A DNA stretch of 64,000 bases from Athripsodes cinereus (Eukaryota; Arthropoda; Insecta; Trichoptera; Leptoceridae): the NCBI GenBank assembly GCA_947579605.1, contig OX388312.1, positions 27,923,313 through 27,987,312 of the forward strand, written 5' to 3'. Shown here piece after piece: positions 44,048-55,751 of this stretch. The position numbers and the translations under genes are program-made. Within the stretch, counting starts at the first letter, position 1; each line of letters starts with the position of its first letter. The notes beneath the pieces are model-generated. The model saw only the letters and a list, made by a program, of their open reading frames with translations, did not search any database and was not told the DNA's origin.

Positions 44048-45794
44048 TAGCCTAAGTATGTAACTCGCATAGATAACTTGGCATTGCGTCATGTTAAGGT
44101 AAACTTTACGTTCGTTTACAAATCTGTTCAAAATCGGTACTATGTAAGCACATGCCAAGAGTTTTATTCACGTTTTGGCGTCGGTAGCGTCGCGCGTTTC
44201 GGCGAAGACCATAAACAATATTCAAGGTTGTGTTACAAAAAATATTGCCAAATATTGGGAATTAAAATTATTTAGAAAATAAAAATATCACTAAAACAGT
44301 GAATTGTCACAAAACTTTAATATAAAAACCGATACTATTTTCACAGCCGTTTTTCTTTTTATTCTTTTTCACAATAAAACTCCTTTATAGTAATTGTCTT
44401 TTCTTCAATTTATCAAATATTGAGATAATTGAATTTGAAAAGTGGCAACATTCGTCTTATGTTTGTCAACAAGTATTTGGCGTTATTTGTGTTGTCGAAT
44501 GTCATATTAAAAGAAATGGGTAAGTTAAAAGCATTTGATTTTTGAGATAATAGGTATGTAATATCAGTATCCAATAAATAATTCAATAAAAATATTTATA
44601 AGTACACACCCTTGTTTCACTTTATCCCTCTCCATCCGAGTCGATGGGAACTTTATAAATTCTGGCATTATCACATTTATTGCAGATACAATTTCGTTAA
44701 TGTGTATTGAGACAGTTTTTTGAGAGAAGCAGGCATTCCAATTGATTTCTGGTATGATCCAGATGCCAGAAATGACAAAGTAGTTAGAACCTGAAATATA
44801 TTTACAGATGAAGAATTAAGAAAAATGTACCTATTTCTTCTCTCGTGGATGAGAATGGATACATGTATGATGTAAGTGCGAGTATGATACCTTTAACTCC
44901 AATGGTGTCTTAGTAGACCTCCTAGCTGTTGGGGTGTGAGGCCTAACTTTGTCACACAAATATATAAATAAGTCTTGTTTTAGACGGTACTGCTCTTTAA
45001 ATAGGGACGGAGGAATATTCAGAGGATTTGAAATATCACGAAGATTGCGTCTGCGAATCCTATCTTCAGCCAATTGCCGACGACGCCAGAATCTCATTGA
45101 CAAATAAACTGATGCCATATTCTGTAAAACAAAATTTTAGATGAAGTATGCAAATATTTGCGAAAATAACCTTTTTACAGGATCAAGAAACTATTCTAAA
45201 GCAGCAAACAACACTTGCCACATCAAATCCCTAATGCAAATAATATATTAAGACTGAGACCTATTATTTTGCAATGGTTTTTTTTTTTACAAAAACTTAA
45301 CAATTTATTAAATAATTTATTATTTAACACTATATTATTATACTGCCACACACATTTGCTGTTAATATATACATGCATTTATATGTCAACAAGTTGTTTA
45401 TTGGTGCATTATTTACAATATGTTTGTATCATTATTGTTTTGTAGAAATATTTGTAAATAAGACACTACACTTACAATGTATAAATAAAATAAAATCAAT
45501 AAATCAATTAAATACTTACAATATACTTATTGTCAATTTTAACACTTAAATATTTCTTCTTGTTGCCTACTAGATGTCCATACGTCTATCTGTCAAAAAT
45601 AACAAAACAAAACGCTGGCAAAATTCAAGTAGACGCGAGAAATCACGGCGCGTAATCAAAAACGCATAGGTTTTCACTAAATTACGGTGACGTAGGCTTA
45701 CATACTACCGATGTAATTAAAAACTGACAGTTGGCTCCGTTTTGGTACAAAACGAAGACTATAAGTACGTTTTGTGTCTTACATACTTAGGCTA
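44048..45794 (-). mobile_element. PIF/Harbinger-type transposon, 1747 bp, CTG target duplication
   Basis: The ends TAGCCTAAGTATGTAA are perfect 16-bp inverted repeats. CTG flanks both sides (44045-44047 and 45795-45797), and the uninterrupted RTE copy at 9670 shows a single CTG at that point, so the duplication is verified by an empty paralogous site. The minus strand carries a Harbinger-like transposase remnant. The lower-coordinate half, which should hold the catalytic region and perhaps the Myb-like second gene, shows only short frames. Confidence 0.85.
44604..45118 (-). pseudogene. Harbinger transposase, N-terminal pieces
   Basis: The first block (45118-44831) reads RRRNLRDISNPLNIPPSLFK and RLKQDLFIYLCDKVRPHTP, the opening of HARBI1-like nucleases. 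A second block (about 44731-44604, another frame) reads KTVSIHINEIVSAINVIMPE and FIKFPSTRMERDKVKQG, the segment before the catalytic domain. The Asp-Asp-Glu region is not found, so the gene is internally deleted or decayed beyond recognition. A spliced structure is possible between the two blocks. Confidence 0.75.
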
Positions 45795-45862
45795 CTGAAT
45801 GGAGGAGACTGGTTTCTGCCCTGTGCTCCCAAGAGGAGCGTTGAGGGCGATGATGATGATGA

Positions 45863-46520
45863 AACACTTGAAATATTAGTGCATTTAAATATAAAATAAC
45901 AAAAAAAAATATAAAATTAAAATTGACTTCATAAAAGCGTACTTAAGTGTATAAACATTCAAACTATTTTGTATAAACATTACAAAAAAAAATTAAATAT
46001 CTAGGTACAAAAAATGACAAAATGCAATAAAAAATAATAGCAATATTGACAACTAGAAATAATAACATTGTTCATTCAAATATACTAATGAAATAATAAC
46101 TCTCAATAATTTCATGTCTATACCATAAAGGTCATTGTATTCAGGACTTGTTGCTGACAGTACTATTGATCGATCTATTGAGATTATTGTTTATGTCCTT
46201 GTACACTACCTTCTTCTATTGATTAATTATTAAGTATCATCAATGAGATACACGATAATAAGTTGTACTATGTCTATCATGATAATATGAACGCCTATTG
46301 TTTTATGGATAATCAAGGTGTTGTTAATATTCGTTATCCTGGTTCCAAATTAAGTCAAAACGTATAATGATTAATTTAATTATAATAACAGGTAGATTTC
46401 TTATGTTGCTTCTATTGAATATTGTTTATTATTGTAATGAAGATGCGTTTATTGAATTTATAATTGAAATATAGTATTGATGTCTTTGTACTATTAAGAT
46501 CCTTTGTGCTTTGTCAATTA
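45863..46520. other. AT-rich non-coding DNA
   Basis: No feature recognised. Confidence 0.4.
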
Positions 46521-46521
46521 A

Positions 46522-46700
46522 TCTAAAATATAAAATTCTCGTGTCACAGTGTTTGTGATCATACTCCTCCGAAACGGCTGTACCAATTTTGATGAAGTTT
46601 TGTGTGCTTATCGGGTAGGTTTGAGAATCAGCCAACATCTATTTTTCATACCCTTAAAAGTTAAGGGTGGTCCACCCAGATTCAAAGGCACACCGATCCT
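46522..46700 (+). mobile_element. Helitron 5' portion
   Basis: Starts TCTAAAATATAAAATTCTCG after an A, then CACAGTGTTTGTGATC, CTCCGAAACGGCTG, TTTTGATGAAGTTTTGTGTG and TAAGGGTGGTCCACCC. I recognise this as the leading part of common lepidopteran Helitrons; the same text opens the element at 50601. No convincing CTRR end was found. Confidence 0.75.
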
Positions 46701-46994
46701 ATAACATGGAAACTGTGAAGACAGAAAATTTCATTTTTTTTTCTACCTATAATATTTTAAATTATGTTTTGATTTTTTTTTAATAATATATATTTATTTA
46801 GTTAATAATCCGTTGTTTTATTAAAAAATCAAGTATATTTCAATATACAAATAAATTTTGGATTGATGCGTTTGAAGTTTGAAGCATTTGAAGATTGTTT
46901 TTTCAACTGTGTGGATTGAAGTTAGTTTAGATCTTGCATAAGTCAATCAATGGTGATCAGCTGCAATATTTAGGGTAATTGTTATCTTATTTCA

Positions 46995-47475
46995 GCTCTA
47001 CGTAAGGAAGAACCTTACTAAAGCCTTCGTATGGAGCATTTTGCTTTATGGTTGTGAGACATGGACCATCAGCAAGATTGAAAGCGGACGGTTGGCGGCC
47101 TTTGAGATGTGGTGCGACAGACGCATGTTGAAGATCCATTGGTCGGAACACGTCGAAAATGAAGAAGTATTAAACAGGGTAGGCGAAAAAAGGCAACTCC
47201 TTAAGAGAATCAGCCAACAACGAGCTAACTGGATTGGCCACAACATCAGGCACCCAGGACTCCTCATCGCCATCGCGCAGAGTAGGACCGAGGGCACAAA
47301 TGGCAGAGGCCGGCCCAGAGATGCGTATATGGACCAACTGAAGAGGGACATGAATTGTGGCTCATACGTAGAGCTGAAAAGACTGGCTGAGAATAGGGAG
47401 GAATGGAGAAGAAAGACAAAACTCGTTGCAGACCAATCCAATGGATTGAAACTCATTATGTATGTTATCTAATTG
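46995..47475 (+). pseudogene. RTE family B, longest C-terminal fragment in the window
   Basis: The frame 47041-47472 encodes MLYGCETWTISKIESGRLAA, MLKIHWSEHVENEEVLN, QQRANWIGHNIRHPGLL, GRGRPRDAYMDQLKRDMN and KTKLVADQSNGL. The first eight or so codons before the ATG (KNLTKAFVWS) are also in frame, so the true frame starts upstream and is truncated. The reverse-transcriptase core is missing. An ATGTATG-like sequence follows the stop. Confidence 0.85.
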
Positions 47476-49379
47476 TACAATTGGCCTTACTGCAAAATTC
47501 TAAATATTTATAATTTCAAATGGATTTAAACGTTTTTGCTTCCACAAATCAGTTCTTAAAACTGATTTTCCAGAGGACCGAGGCGGATTTTCATTTTTTT
47601 TTTATCAAACCACATTGTAGCCAGCGCAAACAGCGACATTCCTCCATTCGTATTCAAATATTTGTACAAAATGGATCAATGTGGCATTGTGTCTAAAACT
47701 CTCAAGCAGCGGATCGTGGCTCTCTTAGTCTACAAAACAATGCATTTTGGGGAGAACACAAGGATATACCAGAAAGAAAGAGAGAGAAAGAAAAAGTAAT
47801 CCTTATGATAGGTTAAATAAAAATGGGTTTACCACATGCCAGAATGATGATTTGCTGATGTTTAGGATTCAGTCTAACCATAAAAATTGCGACATTTTAC
47901 CGTTCAAGTTCAACAAATTATTGAAAACTTTCATGATTCATAATATCTTTATATATAATTCTATTATTATTAATTTTGTTACGTCACATACAGTTAGTTA
48001 TTTAGAATTTTTTCTCGGTATTCCAGGTGACACGGGCACGTGTGTCAAGTGTCACCCGTTTCTGTGTCAGTTCGTTAAGTTTCCTCTATTCGTAAAAAAA
48101 TGACGTACTATTCTACAAATATTCAGAATTGTAGCCTTCTGTAGAGTGATATATCTATGTTGTTTGTGGTTGTGCCAATATATTTAAACTGTTACGAAGA
48201 TGATGTGGTTTGATTCATGTATTTGATAGAACTATTGGTGCTATTGTAACATTTTTTATTTTCCAAATTCTTTTTATTTCTTCCTGCAATTTTGCACACT
48301 TCTTTTATCCCTTAATTTATCCTTTACGCCTTTGAGGCGCCTGGCGTAATTTATCTGTCGATTTCAGCATTTTGTTGTAGGTTTATTTTATTCTTCTTCT
48401 GAGTACTTCTCTTGTTACATATTATTAATCAGATTTCAAATAAACTATTGTAAAAAATAATGACAGAGATAAATAAATAAACATTTGTTAAAAAAGTCAG
48501 TCACATTACCCATGGCGCCACTGCGGCACTTGGATACAATTAGTATTAAATTGATATTTGTGTAGTTCGCATGTGTGTTTTGATCAACTAAAGGATGGCA
48601 AATAAAAGTTTAAAGGACAATGAAATTAATGAACTTGTTGAAATTGCGTGTTCTGACACAGAATATTATATTAATGAAGGAGTAATCGATGAACTTTTTG
48701 AGGTTCTGAGAAAAGTTTTCTTCGTTATTTAGATTTACAAAAAAAAAATTTCCTTAGTATCTTATGTACCGAAAAAGGGAAGGTAGTTGTATTACTTTAG
48801 TCTATGACGGTACTTTATCAGAAAAACAATCAACAAGTCAAAAGAAGGAACTGATCTTATGGGTCAAATGATGTGGTCTTTTTATTATTATTCAGGCATT
48901 CCACCCAACATTGAGTGATTTTGCTAAATACAACTCTAAAAAAAACTACGTACTCGTACCAAACTCCAACAAAACAATCTACGTATTACCAGTACATATC
49001 ATTATATAAAATTATACATCTAAATAAAATATAATAATATTGATATAATGAATAAAATTACTTTGTTGTTACTTGTTGTAAGAAAACTATGCAGAATGTG
49101 CATTTTGTGTGTAAACACATTTGTGGATATAATTATGTTTATTACACACATCGTTTAACACGTATAATTATGTTATATTATTTATACCATAATTATTTTG
49201 TATTTAAAAGTTTATCACGTTTTGTACAAGGCTCAATCTTGTGAAATAGACAAATTTTTAAGTATTAAATTTAAAATACTTTTATCATGACAATTTGTAT
49301 CAATGATTGGCATGTTATAGTTGTATTAAGGGCAAATTGATTAATATTTGCTTTACTCTCACGTCGTAAACCATGTCGT
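47476..49379. other. Non-coding DNA with unassigned short frames
   Basis: The frame starting ATGGCAAATAAAAG at 48595 encodes about 45 residues rich in acidic positions and then stops; it could be the start of a decayed transposase but I cannot name it. The frame at 47747-48103 has no domain. The rest is AT-rich. Confidence 0.35.
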
Positions 49380-49421
49380 GTAGGCAGACAGAACGGAACG
49401 CCATATAATAGATCTAGCTAT

Positions 49422-49953
49422 ATATAATGAGATACAATCCATTGGATTGGTCAAAAACGAGTTTGGATTTTCTTCTCCATTCCTCCCTATTCTCAGCCAG
49501 TCTCTTCAGCTCGACGTATGTACAAATACAACCTTATACACCTACAACCTTACAAATACAACCTTATACACCTTTCACAGAAAGCTACTAAAAGCTTGTG
49601 TCGTGAATTTGAAATTGAAAGTTGGTCCATATAAGCGTCTCTTGGTCGGCCTCTGCACATTTGTGCGATGGCGATGAGCAGTCCCGGGTGCCTGATGTTG
49701 TGGCCAATCCAGTTAGCTCGTTGTTGGATGATTCTTTTGAGGAGTTGCCTTTTTTCGCCTACCTTAGTTAACACTTCTTCGTTTTCGACGTGTTCCGACC
49801 AATGGATCTTTAGCATGCATCTATAGCACCACATCTCAAAGGCCACCAGCCGTCCGTTTTCACTCTTGCTGATGGTCCCCGTCTCGCAACCATATAGCAA
49901 AATGCTCCATACAAAGGCTTTAGTTAGGTTCTCCCTCACGCTTAAATCAATAT
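49422..49953 (-). mobile_element. RTE family B insertion with 13-bp target duplication
   Basis: TAGATCTAGCTAT is present at 49409-49421 and again at 49954-49966, bracketing a family-B fragment with a TATATA tail on its 3' side. The protein reads ILLYGCETGTISKSENGRLV and MLKIHWSEHVENEEVL, then changes frame. A SINE scrap (49519-49608) replaces about 25 bases of its coding end. Confidence 0.85.
49519..49608 (-). mobile_element. SINE 3'-half fragment, copy 4
   Basis: ACAACCTTATACACC occurs twice, followed by TTTCACAGAAAGC and AAAAGCTTGTGTCGTGA, matching the 3' half of the SINE. The tRNA-like promoter half is absent. It sits inside the RTE-B fragment. Confidence 0.75.
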
Positions 49954-50165
49954 TAGATCTAGCTATCCTTATATACTTATTTTGCTCTTCTTCTACATTC
50001 ATACAATTTCCCATACAAGCAGGCCGATTTCTCTTATTCAACACACGGTCGCACTTGAGAATATCCTCTTAATCATTCTTTCGTCGTCCATTCGTTCCTC
50101 CACACGTCCAAACCATCTTACCTTATTACCAAATCTTTCCACCACACTGTCCTTGCATACGAATA

Positions 50166-50600
50166 GGAAATCGACCTATTAATCAATATTATCAAGGCTT
50201 TTTCTACATGTGGAGTAACCGGCAGACTAATTTCATGCAACAATTACAATCTCCATATCATAAAAATAAGACTTTCACAAAGTACGACATACCCAATCGC
50301 TGAATTGAAGCCGTTCATTTTTTATACGTAGGTACCTTAATTAATCTTACTTTGTTTAAAATACAAAATAAATGCTTTGCCTTCACGATACAAGCATATT
50401 ATTTATTGTAAGGGAGTTTAAAGATAAATTTGGTATTGAGTAGACTTGTATCATCGGGGCCCCGAATTCAAATGCCAATTGAGTATTTATATTTTTTTGT
50501 TCTAAATTGGAATTATCACCCCCAAGATTCTGTCGTACAGCTGTAGTAGCAGAAGCACTGCCAATTGTCTGAAAGACATTACAACATAGACAAGTCTACA
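50166..50600. other. Non-coding DNA
   Basis: No feature recognised. Confidence 0.4.
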
Positions 50601-50991
50601 TCTAAAATCGTGTCACGGTATTTATTATCATAGGTACTCCTCCAAAACGGCTGGACCGATTTTGATGAAGTTTTGTGTGTTTATCGGGTAGGTCTGAGAA
50701 TCGGCCATCATCTATTTTTCATACCCCTAAAATTAAAGGGTGGTCCACTCCGAATTTTGAAATTTTGTAATTTTTTTTATAGTGAGGCATTAAAAAATAC
50801 ATACAGCCTTAAATTTTTACCCTTCTACCATCAACCCATATTTTATAATAGCGATATTATTAATTCAATAATTTTCAACTCCGGTCGATATAAAATATAA
50901 TGTAGGTAATGGCATATGGCAAATAAATAATGTATTACATTATTTATTTGCCATATGCCATCAACTAAAAAAAAAAAAAAAGGTCAGCTAG
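50601..50991 (+). mobile_element. Complete non-autonomous Helitron (391 bp)
   Basis: Begins TCTAAAATCGTGTCACGG after A (50600) and ends GTCAGCTAG before T (50992), the expected A|TC...CTAG|T arrangement. The heartland text (CTCCAAAACGGCTGGACCG, GGGTGGTCCACTCCG) is shared with 46522. The 3' side has a 53-bp perfect palindrome and a poly-A run before CTAG instead of the usual short GC-rich stem. Confidence 0.88.
50909..50961. repeat. Perfect 53-bp palindrome in the Helitron 3' region
   Basis: ATGGCATATGGCAAATAAAT and six more bases pair exactly with the mirrored arm; the centre is a single T at 50935. It ends about 30 bases before the CTAG terminus. Confidence 0.95.
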
Positions 50992-51013
50992 TAGGTACCT
51001 ATTGTATAGAAAT

Positions 51014-51393
51014 TAGTAATGTAACGAATGTTTGATTTTGGATATTCGCGAATGCGAAGCGAATTCGAATATTAATTGCCGACATTCGCGAATGCGAATA
51101 GCGAATATTGACTTGCTTAAATTTCTACAAATGCTCAATTATTAAAATTTCTACCCCCCCGTCGCCGAATTTTCAAAATGGTATAGGAATTTAAAATATT
51201 TCAAAACTCCTCGGTTTTCTTAAACAATATTTTCTTGCAATACCTCTTTCTACAATGTACCGGGTAAATATCCGGTACTTTTACCGAATATCCGATATTT
51301 TATTACCAAAATAATATTCGCAAAACATTCACATATTTTTTTTGTGAATATTCGCGAATGCGAATGCGAATACGAATATTCGTTACATCACTA
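51014..51393. mobile_element. hAT-type MITE, copy 2 (380 bp)
   Basis: Ends TAGTAATGTAACGAAT and TTCGTTACATCACTA; flanks ATAGAAAT (51006-51013) and ATAGAAGT (51394-51401) match at 7 of 8 bases. The interior matches 5804-6198 closely, but the C tract is only a short run at about 51153-51159. Confidence 0.9.
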
Positions 51394-51401
51394 ATAGAAG
51401 T

Positions 51402-53435
51402 CTGTGAATGGATTTGTTCTTTTTTTTGTCTTTGTAGGTATATGTTCTTTTCTGCTTTAAGTATATTTAAACGCCCTTCACTCGTTTACCAGTAGTCAAT
51501 GCTGCATAAATAGGTGAGTAATGTAGTCCAAACATTATTTTTGCGATGCGGAAGACGATATCTTAATTACCCACGGTGTACATTGCACATTGGACTTATT
51601 GCTGCATTTAAATTGCTGCGTCTGATAAGTACAAGCAAGCATTATTAATACAGGATTATGTAAACGACATTAAAATTGCTACGACCGCATATTATTATTT
51701 TAATATGCACATGGACCTTGGACCGATCAGATTTGGTTGCAAGGCAACCTGCCCTTTGCAGTTTTCTTATCTTTTGGACACTAAGCAATAAAAATATCAA
51801 ACATTCTGATAAAGGCTCATAACTTATAGATATGATAACACAAACGAGTTAAAGATAATGAATTTCATGATTTTAACAATATTATTACTGAATTTATTAA
51901 TTTTTGTGAAAGAAAGCTCTAATGCATTAATTGTGAAAAAAGGATAAAAAATGAACACATATGACCAACATTCAGTGAAGCCCAATCACATAGTGTCATA
52001 AGTCTTTCTTCTACAAATTGTGTCAACGCAGAACCTCATTTGTGGGATACTCAAGAACATTTAAAAGTTATCCCACTACTATTACTACCACCTATGCTAT
52101 CACGGGTACTGGGTACTATCACGGGGGACATCCTACAAGAATGGGGTAGTCCAGCAGCACGTAACAAACATTTTTTTCTCTCGCCCTTGGGTCATTATAA
52201 GTCACACACGATATTGGAGTCTGCTCTCCTCATATTTCTTCGTCACGTGGTTCTGCCCAGTGCAAATGCATCCTCTCCCAAGACACTTGATTAAAAAAAT
52301 ATTATCATATGCAAAATAAGTCGTCCAAACTTTTGAAAACATTTTCACTTCGACAATAATTCCAGTCCACCTATGAATCTATCAATATCGTAACTGCATT
52401 TTCCTCGAGAAAGTAGTTACAGATTAGAAATACCAAGACAAAGATTATTAGATAACATTAACCGAGATCTAGATGAACTAAATGCTAAAAACGATTGGCA
52501 ATCCGTTACTCAAGATACAAAGGCTTGGAGATCTTTTGTTTTGGAGACAAAGACCTTATAAAGGATTTTCGGCCATCGGAAGTTAGTAAGTAGCTACAGA
52601 CGACTCATTGCAGCTTAGTTTGTTATTTCTGGTGTCTTTTAAGTTGATCTTGAAGTGCTTGATTATACTTAATGTATTGAAGACATGTTATGTACATCCT
52701 CATTATCAAAATTGTTTCGAATACAATACAAAGAGAAAATAAATAATACAATAGACCAAATAGGAAATCTCTACAGCGTGAACACTGTTCATATTCATTT
52801 ACCTCTGTTTTCCATTATCCTTTCAAGTTCTTCATATTGAGAAAAGACGTATTAAATTTATTTGCACAGAGGATCGATCACCCTCGTCTTTCAATATTTA
52901 TATAGTAGAATGAAAGATTTAAATACAATATTGTCTGTGACTCTTTTTACTGTCTTTTCAAGACAAGAAAGCGTTCAGATGAACTAAGACTGTGTAAATA
53001 TAAGATTTTAAACAACATATTTTATTAATATATTCTCAATAAACATAATACAAGCAATAGTTTGATGCAAGGTTAAGTCAAGTTGCAAATATTTACACTT
53101 TAAGACTTTTGACATATTTGAGGTAAAAGTTAAAATAAATTATTTTATTCCTCTTTAAGTAAATACTTTGTAAAGTTTGCGCAGTAAAAATACAAGTAAT
53201 TTACTATGTGCACCATAAAATTTAATAATCTGTATTGAAAACAGCATCATTTACTACTGAATGAAAATAAAATAAAGGCTTTATGATTGGATTTGTACTC
53301 CGGATACTGAATACTTTATAGCTTTATGATTGGATTTAGTACTCCCGATACTGAAGATTATAATCTTATAAGAGGTGGGTGAATTGACAAAAACACTATT
53401 TATTTAACTTCTAAGTAACTTTATTATCCTTTGGG
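51402..53435. other. Mostly non-coding DNA
   Basis: Besides the LINE scrap at 52426-52560, no feature is recognised. The frame at 52040-52294 has no domain. A 34-bp segment near 53277 (CTTTATGATTGGATTTGTAC) is repeated at 53320. Confidence 0.4.
52426..52560 (+). pseudogene. LINE C-terminal fragment (RTE-like)
   Basis: Encodes RLEIPRQRLLDNINRDLDE, LNAKNDWQSVTQDTKAWRS and FVLETKTL then stop, resembling the D-x-x-x-W/R-x-x-W-R tail of RTE-type proteins. Too short for a family call. Confidence 0.45.
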
Positions 53436-53439
53436 GATG

Positions 53440-53800
53440 TCCCTTGGGAAGGGAAATGTATTTGTGAGGACTTCAGTATTGGCGGCCCTCGGGTTCGCCG
53501 GCATGAATACCTAAGGAAGTTTACGAACACCTCATTTCAGCTTTCTGCTCATTCTTTTTCCTTTTTTATTTGTGTTTAAGTGTTTATAATATTGTTTTGC
53601 TTTTTAGGTTAAGGAAATTCCTCTGTTATTTTTTGTTTTATTTTTATTTTGTGAATTTATTTGCTTCTCTCGGCTTAAGGGACATAAAAGAGTGTTGTCA
53701 AAATATTCCATAAATGGAGGTTATAGTGGTTTTCGGCCGGCCAGCCACTCAAGCTGCTCACTATGGCGTTTCCGGTGTGGACAATATTTGTTTAATACAA
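53440..53800 (+). repeat. GGCCGGCC-core repeat family, copy 2
   Basis: GGCGGCCCTCGGGTTCGCCG, TTGCTTCTCTCGGCTTAAGG, GGCCGGCCAGCCACTCAAGC and CTCACTATGGCG follow the order of copy 1. The distal blocks (GAAGTCCCC, TATCCGGGT) are missing. Confidence 0.75.
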
Positions 53801-54279
53801 TTACCTTCGGTAAATAAAATTAATCAAAATTATATAGGAGGTGGCAGAAAATCAACGAATCAATCCAAAGATAAGACAACCTCACCTTATTTTATCGTCC
53901 CTTTAAATTTTACATTTTTACTTTACATTTTTACTTTACTTTACATACAAAATTTACCCTTTAAAAACACCGTGTTAAATTTACAAATGTGACCTCATGT
54001 AATGATTCATTATAAAAATAAAAAAATAATTTCGATTGGTCAGATGGTTCAGAAGCAATACAATTTAATAACAAAAATAATCTGAAGTAAGGAAACGATT
54101 GAAGCTTGACTTGTTTGAGAATAAAGCAGTTAACACCGATTCAGAGTACACCGTGAGGAAATGTGCTGTGAGCGGATTTATTGGAAGGTACATGTAATCC
54201 CATGTAGTTTCTGATATCATGTTTTTGTTTTCATTGCGTCTTACATATATGTTGATTATGTTTGTTTCGTTTGTGTTTC

Positions 54280-54760
54280 GTCCTGTCTCCCTTGGTGGAG
54301 ATTAGATATGGGAGGGATGTTCCTGTTGGGAGGGAAATGTCTTTTCATTGCGTTGGTAACGGCGACTCTCGGGTCTCACCTTCTGAAAGCCCAATAACAA
54401 GTCTCTGGACACCTTATTTCGACCTCTGGTCCAAATTAGATACTATACATTGATAATTGTGGTTGCTTGTTTTTTTGGGTCTTTGTTGGTTAATTGTTGT
54501 TAAGCTTTGTTTTTGTTGTTGTTATTCATTGTGTTTGATTCGTTTGTGATTGCATTTTATCTTCCTGAGAGGGGCATCGAAGACTTAAATGTAGCATGAA
54601 AGATTTCCACGAGGTAGTATTGGCCGGCCAGCCTTTCAGGCTGCCCAATAGGGCCCGCCCGTGAGGACAAAAGTTTCGCTTAGAAGAGCGGATAAATAGA
54701 AGTCCCCCGACTTCTGAGATATCCGGGTATGGGAGGGAGTCTTCAATGTTTCGTGTGTGT
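54280..54760 (+). repeat. GGCCGGCC-core repeat family, copy 3
   Basis: GGGAGGGAAATGTC, GGCGACTCTCGGGT, GAGGGGCATCGAAG, GGCCGGCCAGCCTTTCAGGC, GAAGTCCCCCGACTTCTGAG, TATCCGGGT and TCTTCAATGTTT occur in order. Together with copy 4 this is the most complete version. Confidence 0.8.
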
Positions 54761-55385
54761 TTTTTTATGTTATTGTACTGTAAAGGCTATTTTACAATAC
54801 CGTATATTATGTTATTAATTAAATAAATACAATCAACATATGTATACGTGCTACATTACACAAAATCACAGGTTCAATATTAAAGTATGATATACGAGTA
54901 TTGTGTCTGTTTAGTAACCTATTAATAATAGCAGTCACCTATTACGTGAATAGATTACAAAGGATCTATTACATTTTAATTAACCTTACGATGACGTCTG
55001 TATTCACTGATATTTTGTATTATATATAATCAAGGCAATTATAGCATCCTGAGGAGTATACGAGTACGAGTGTGTTCATAGTTAAATTAAATGATTCATT
55101 GATAGTCGAATCTTGCTGCCGAATGCCTTGTTCTTTCAAATTATAAAACAAAATGAAAATTAAAGAGAAAATTATTAAAGGAATTTTAGCCAAGGAATGT
55201 TTATTGGGAGGCGAGTCTGGACATAGATGTTAATACTTGGACGTATATGATAACGACACCAATTTATTCTAATAATGTTATTTTTTGTCTAGGCTTTTAA
55301 CTTTACCTACAGAGTAATAACCGTGCAATTATTTTTTGTTTTGGATTTTAGTTTTACAATATGTATTTGCATATTACTTTATGTC
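54761..55385. other. Non-coding DNA
   Basis: No feature recognised. Confidence 0.4.
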
Positions 55386-55388
55386 CTG

Positions 55389-55594
55389 TAGGCCTAGTCA
55401 AAACACATTAAAGCGTGACGTTTTCGTTTCGTTTTCGTTCGAATGTAGACGAAGTTGCGAGAACATGTCAATTTTCGTAGCTAAAATACACAAGAAGCTA
55501 CAAAAATTGACGCGTTCTCGCAACGTCGTCTACGTCATCTACGAACGAAAACGAAACGAAAACGTAACGCTTAAATGTGTTTTGAGTAGGCCAA
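55389..55594. mobile_element. Foldback MITE with CTG target duplication, copy 2 (206 bp)
   Basis: TAGGCCTAGTCAAAACACAT and the inner GCGAGAAC...GTTCTCGC arms match copy 1 at 20768-20945. CTG flanks both ends (55386-55388 and 55595-55597). This copy has an extra CGTTTCGTTTTCGTT expansion in both arms. Confidence 0.85.
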
Positions 55595-55751
55595 CTGGCT
55601 TTTAATTTTACGATGTAAATTTTATGTTTGATGTTTCACTTTACAAAAAGTAAAACTGTATATTATTTTTTGTATTGACTTTTAATTTTACATTTTCTTT
55701 TATGCATGACGTATTCTTTGTGTGTATTTTATGAAACTTGTATTTTTTTAA

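Larger units (their letters stand above)
43849..45862 (+). mobile_element. RTE LINE 3' fragment (7105-type) split by a Harbinger element
   Basis: 43849-44047 (GAGACGATGGTCCTGGCTAG onward) and 45795-45862 (CTGAATGGAGGAGACTGG to GATGATGATGATG) together match 9470-9735, minus about 1.75 kb of inserted DNA. The left piece carries a stop and small changes, so the copy was already decaying. Confidence 0.92.
49380..50165 (-). mobile_element. RTE family A copy, split by an RTE family B insertion
   Basis: The 3' end (49380-49408, the GGCGTTCCG...CTGCCTAC text reversed) and the upstream part (49967-50165, encoding RACMGNCMNVEE-like and FGRVEERMDDERMIKRI text) flank the younger insertion. Confidence 0.75.

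Noticed and set aside
44078..44275. 65-codon plus-strand frame in the Harbinger element as the Myb-like second gene
   Set aside because: No Trp-spaced Myb/SANT pattern is visible, so I left it unassigned.
45215..45445. 76-codon frame in the Harbinger right half
   Set aside because: Hydrophobic T-rich text with no domain.
48593..48730. Start of a transposase (acidic N-terminus, MANKSLKDNEINELV)
   Set aside because: Only about 45 codons before a stop and nothing recognisable downstream; too little to call.
52040..52294. 84-codon frame
   Set aside because: No domain and no conservation visible; probably chance.
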